Shown piece after piece: positions 6,366 to 8,572 of a stretch of DNA of 8,572 nt (position 1 is its first letter; every line of letters begins with the position of its first letter). The position numbers and the translations under genes are program-made. The notes under the pieces are model-generated. The model was given only the letters and a program-made list of their open reading frames with translations, did not search any database and was not told the origin of the DNA. Source of the stretch: a bacterium. Its GTDB lineage: Bacteria > JAMCPX01. The stretch is from the NCBI GenBank assembly GCA_021800575.1, contig JAJYYW010000040.1:1-8572 (forward strand), written 5' to 3'.

Positions 6366-6905
6366 TCAGACGGTGAACTGCCGTAAGGTTTTTACAAAAT
6401 GCCTGTCCCCGTTCTTATCGTTTAATTCGCGGACAGTCAACCGAAACAGGGGATGGACCGTGCTGCCCGCTATCTCGGCGAGCGGCATGAGCACAAACCG
6501 CCGTTCGTGGAGCAGGGGGTGCGGTATGACCAGCGCCCGGGTGAACAGGATCCGTTCGCCGTACAGGAGGATATCGATGTCGATCGTGCGCGGGACGGCC
6601 TGACCGCGGCGGCGTGCGTAGAGCGCAGCACGGTCCTGCAGGGTTCTCCCGAGATCCTGCTCTGTTTCGTGGATGAGCGAGAGCAGGCTGAAGGGGTCCA
6701 GTCCTGTTACGACGGCGCAGCACAGATTGAAAAAGGTGCGGGCGTCCTGCTCCTGGTTCACGGCAACAGGCTCCGTTTCATAGAGCGACGACAGGGCGGT
6801 GATCTGTGTCCGGGGATAGTGCGCAATCGAGCGGAGCGCATCCTTGAGCACGGCTTCGCGATCGCCGAGGTCGGAACCAAGGGAGAGGAAAACCATTTCG
6901 TCCAT
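6366..6905 (-). CDS. folK: 2-amino-4-hydroxy-6-hydroxymethyldihydropteridine pyrophosphokinase (HPPK)
   Basis: Transfers pyrophosphate from ATP to 6-hydroxymethyl-7,8-dihydropterin in folate synthesis; cytoplasmic. The 179 residues show FLSLGSDLGDR (6-16), the SSLYETEPV block (39-47), FFN (58-60), the EQDLGR helix (82-87), the catalytic signature PRTIDIDILLYG (105-116) with Mg-binding Asp109 and Asp111, and VIPHPLLHERRFVLMPLAEI (126-145). Length is a little above the E. coli enzyme (about 159). Seventeen residues separate the LGR and PRTID blocks, against about eight in E. coli, so the flexible loop before the catalytic Asp pair is longer here. The start is set at the ATG at 6905 because it forms TGATG with the GH5 stop and gives the family N-terminus; an in-frame GTG at 6941 adds 12 residues unlike the family, and Met4 (6896) is another option. 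No clear Shine-Dalgarno site is present, so stop-start coupling is likely. Confidence 0.95.
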   Translation of the reverse strand: MDEMVFLSLGSDLGDREAVLKDALRSIAHYPRTQITALSSLYETEPVAVNQEQDARTFFNLCCAVVTGLDPFSLLSLIHETEQDLGRTLQDRAALYARRRGQAVPRTIDIDILLYGERILFTRALVIPHPLLHERRFVLMPLAEIAGSTVHPLFRLTVRELNDKNGDRHFVKTLRQFTV

Positions 6906-8419
6906 CAAAACTGCACACACCCGGACTGTCCCGGGTTGCACGGAGACACGGTGATGGTGTGCACGGGTTGTGCGCCTTTCGTGAAGCTCAGGATATCCGT
7001 CGACGGATCAAAGGCCGCGGTGCCGTCCGACGTCGTCACCGTGAACCCGGAGGGGAAATGCAGCTCCGGGATAAAGATCTCCGTTGTCCCGCGGCCGATG
7101 CCGTCTTCCTTGTAGGTATAGGTAAACGTCGTGGCCGAAAACGTCGCGGGATCGCTCGTTATGGGGTAGCTGATGCTGACCGGCGTGCCTGCCGTCAGGA
7201 CCGGGTAAGGCCGTGACAAAAGATCCATGACCGGAAACACGGGCGTGCCCGACGGATCGAGCAGGGTCATGCCTGCACCGCTGTTGTCCAAAAATGCCGC
7301 GCTGTACTCCCAGTACATCCAGCTGCCCAGTTCGCTGTCGAATGCTCCGAGCAGTGCGGTCATGTACGCAGCGCTGTTGCTCTCGTTGTGATCGAGTCCC
7401 ATCTCGTCCACGATATACGGGGTCTTCATGGACGCGCTCACCGCGGCTATTTCGGGTATCGTTGTCTGCAGGGAGGTGATGTCGCTCGTACTGATGCTGC
7501 TGCCCGAGGTCAGCGGGTAGTAGTGCGGTGCGAATACGAGGTTCCTGAAGACCTTCGGGAAGGTCGTACCGCTGATGCCCGTGTCGTAATTGTGCAGGAG
7601 GTTTGCGCGTGTCACCGACGGCTCGAACACAATGACGTGCGAGGGATCGACCGTGCGTATCGCTGCGGCGATCTTTTCATAAAAGGGGGCGAGTGCCTGC
7701 GTTTCAAAGGTTGTTGAGAACAGGTCGTAGGTCCCCGGGTACGGCTCATTCATGATCTCGTACCCGAGCACAGCGGTATTGGTTGCGAACAGGGCCGCAA
7801 CGCGCTGCCACGCGGCCGCATAGTGCTCCTGCAGTCCTGTGCCGTCCGGCCCCGGTGTGTCGTCCCAGAAGTTCTGGAAGGACTGCGTGATGGCGGGAAC
7901 GAGGTAGTTCGATGCCCAGTTGGTCGTGCTGCACTGGGTGGCCGAGTACCCGGCAAGGTCGCTCGCCCACGCGGGCGCACCGTCGCCGTAACAGAGCGAC
8001 TGGCTGTACAGGTCCTGGTGCATATCGAGCAAAACATACAGCCCGTCGTCTTTGCACAGCTGCACCTCCTGGTGTATCTGGTCGAGGTACTGCTGGTCGA
8101 TGGTACCGGGCGTTGGTTCGAGACCTGCCCAGATGATGATCAGCCGTACAGCATCGAACCCGGCCTGCTTGATGCTGGCAAAGTACGCGGCAGCACCGGT
8201 GATCGTTTTGCCGGTCGGCGGCAGGGAGTCCGGCAGGTAGGGGGGCGTTTTCTGGCTTACGTTGATACCGTGGATGAGGATGACCCTGCCCTGCGGGTCC
8301 CGCAGCCAGGTGCCGTCGGACCACACCGTACCGTGTGATACAGATGATTTCGCGCCTGCGCATCCGGCGAACGACGCCAGCAGAAGAACCGACACGAAGG
8401 CGTACAGCAGGTTTCTCAT
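6905..8419 (-). CDS. GH5 endoglycoceramidase-like glycosidase, predicted lipoprotein
   Basis: A 504-residue secreted glycoside hydrolase. Residues 1-19 form a signal peptide (MRNLLYAFV, then a hydrophobic run) ending in a lipobox-like SFAGC, so Cys20 may be lipidated; Phe at the -3 position is imperfect for a lipobox. The TIM barrel (about 38-400) opens with HGINVSQKTPPYLPD (50-64) and carries LLDMHQDLYS (130-139), the acid/base Glu225 in MNEP, HYY (299-301), the nucleophile Glu339 in VDEMG and a WEYSA block (370-374). About 405-504 is a beta-rich C-terminal domain (TEIFIPELHFPSGFTV at 446-461), as in endoglycoceramidases, which cut the sugar chain from the ceramide of glycosphingolipids. The motifs HQDLY, GDGAPAWA and NEPYPG favour this over cellulase-type GH5. 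The ATG at 8419 is preferred over an upstream TTG at 8437, which would put charged and Cys residues ahead of the signal peptide. The true substrate is untested. Confidence 0.9.
   Translation of the reverse strand: MRNLLYAFVSVLLLASFAGCAGAKSSVSHGTVWSDGTWLRDPQGRVILIHGINVSQKTPPYLPDSLPPTGKTITGAAAYFASIKQAGFDAVRLIIIWAGLEPTPGTIDQQYLDQIHQEVQLCKDDGLYVLLDMHQDLYSQSLCYGDGAPAWASDLAGYSATQCSTTNWASNYLVPAITQSFQNFWDDTPGPDGTGLQEHYAAAWQRVAALFATNTAVLGYEIMNEPYPGTYDLFSTTFETQALAPFYEKIAAAIRTVDPSHVIVFEPSVTRANLLHNYDTGISGTTFPKVFRNLVFAPHYYPLTSGSSISTSDITSLQTTIPEIAAVSASMKTPYIVDEMGLDHNESNSAAYMTALLGAFDSELGSWMYWEYSAAFLDNSGAGMTLLDPSGTPVFPVMDLLSRPYPVLTAGTPVSISYPITSDPATFSATTFTYTYKEDGIGRGTTEIFIPELHFPSGFTVTTSDGTAAFDPSTDILSFTKGAQPVHTITVSPCNPGQSGCVQF
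6919..6936 (-). other. Short GC-rich hairpin just before the folK start
   Basis: ACCCGG and CCGGGT form a perfect 6-bp stem around a 6-nt loop, inside the last codons of the GH5 gene and 13 nt before the folK ATG. The T-run that follows is short (TTTT) and distant, so it is not a standard terminator. It could hinder free ribosome entry at folK and so favour coupled translation, but a chance hairpin is also possible. Confidence 0.35.
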
Positions 8420-8464
8420 GATCCTGCAATAGTACAACTGTTCCTGCGTGTCAAACGGCAGGCC

Positions 8465-8572
8465 CTACTCGTAGCGCAGCGATTCGATGGGGTCGAGCTG
8501 GGCTGCCTTGTACGCGGGGTACACGCCGAAGAAGATGCCCACGAACGCGGAGAAGAAAAACGCGAGCAGTAC
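8465..8572 (-). CDS. MacB/FtsX-family ABC transporter permease, C-terminal end (cut by window edge)
   Basis: Only the last 35 codons are present, ending at the TAG at 8465-8467. They encode part of the final membrane helix ([20 protein letters not shown]) and then the cytoplasmic tail [14 protein letters not shown]. The pattern G-x-YPA-x-KAA-x-LDPIE-x-LRYE is the well-known C-terminus of MacB-type permeases, which work with an ATPase in exporting lipoproteins, toxins, peptides or antibiotics across the envelope by a mechanical-transmission route. The rest lies beyond the right edge, so neither the ATPase arrangement (fused or separate) nor the substrate can be seen. The GH5 lipoprotein gene follows 45 bp downstream on the same strand. 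This is a confident family call from a short piece. Confidence 0.88.
   Translation of the reverse strand, partial: VLLAFFFSAFVGIFFGVYPAYKAAQLDPIESLRYE

Noticed and set aside
8426..8454. Possible promoter before the GH5 gene: TTGACA, 17-nt spacer, TATTGC
   Set aside because: The -35 is perfect and the spacing ideal, but the -10 matches only three of six bases and lacks the final T. Transcription would begin at or next to the ATG, leaving no leader.

Overview
The window is a compact run of ten protein genes, all on the minus strand and so read from right to left. Two are cut by the window edges. By eye the DNA is moderately GC-rich, and the coding style looks alike from gene to gene. An ABC-exporter permease of MacB type, a signal-peptide lipoprotein and a single-pass SPOR protein all fit a Gram-negative envelope. 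The aspartyl-tRNA synthetase carries residues of the non-discriminating bacterial type, which implies an amidotransferase (GatCAB) route to Asn-tRNA. Taken together this suggests a Desulfobacterota- or Nitrospirota-like bacterium, but the lineage is a guess from gene content and not a demonstrated placement.

Layout in the direction of transcription (high to low coordinates): the last 35 codons of a MacB/FtsX-family permease (8572-8465); a GH5 endoglycoceramidase-like secreted lipoprotein (8419-6905); folK, a folate-pathway pyrophosphokinase (6905-6366); a small partner protein resembling gluconate 2-dehydrogenase subunit 3 (6291-5881); a GMC-family flavoprotein with a built-in four-cysteine, Fe-S-like motif (5888-4353); a FabK/nitronate-monooxygenase-family FMN enzyme (4356-3397); a 65-residue four-cysteine protein of unknown function (3377-3180); argS (3154-1466); a SPOR-domain membrane protein (1428-742); and the first 243 codons of aspS (730-1).

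Spacing is tight throughout. Genes overlap by 8, 4 and 1 nt at three junctions, and the largest gap is 74 bp. I see no convincing promoter or rho-independent terminator, so most or all of the run could be one transcript. It joins housekeeping genes (folK, argS, aspS, a SPOR protein) to a redox block: small subunit, GMC flavoprotein and FabK-like enzyme, possibly with the cysteine protein. Neither the GMC protein nor its small partner has a visible export signal, so this looks like a cytoplasmic dehydrogenase acting on an alcohol, perhaps a lipid-like one. The redox block and the small cysteine protein are the least explained parts of the window. There is no gene-free stretch over 300 bases, and I found no RNA gene, mobile element or CRISPR array.
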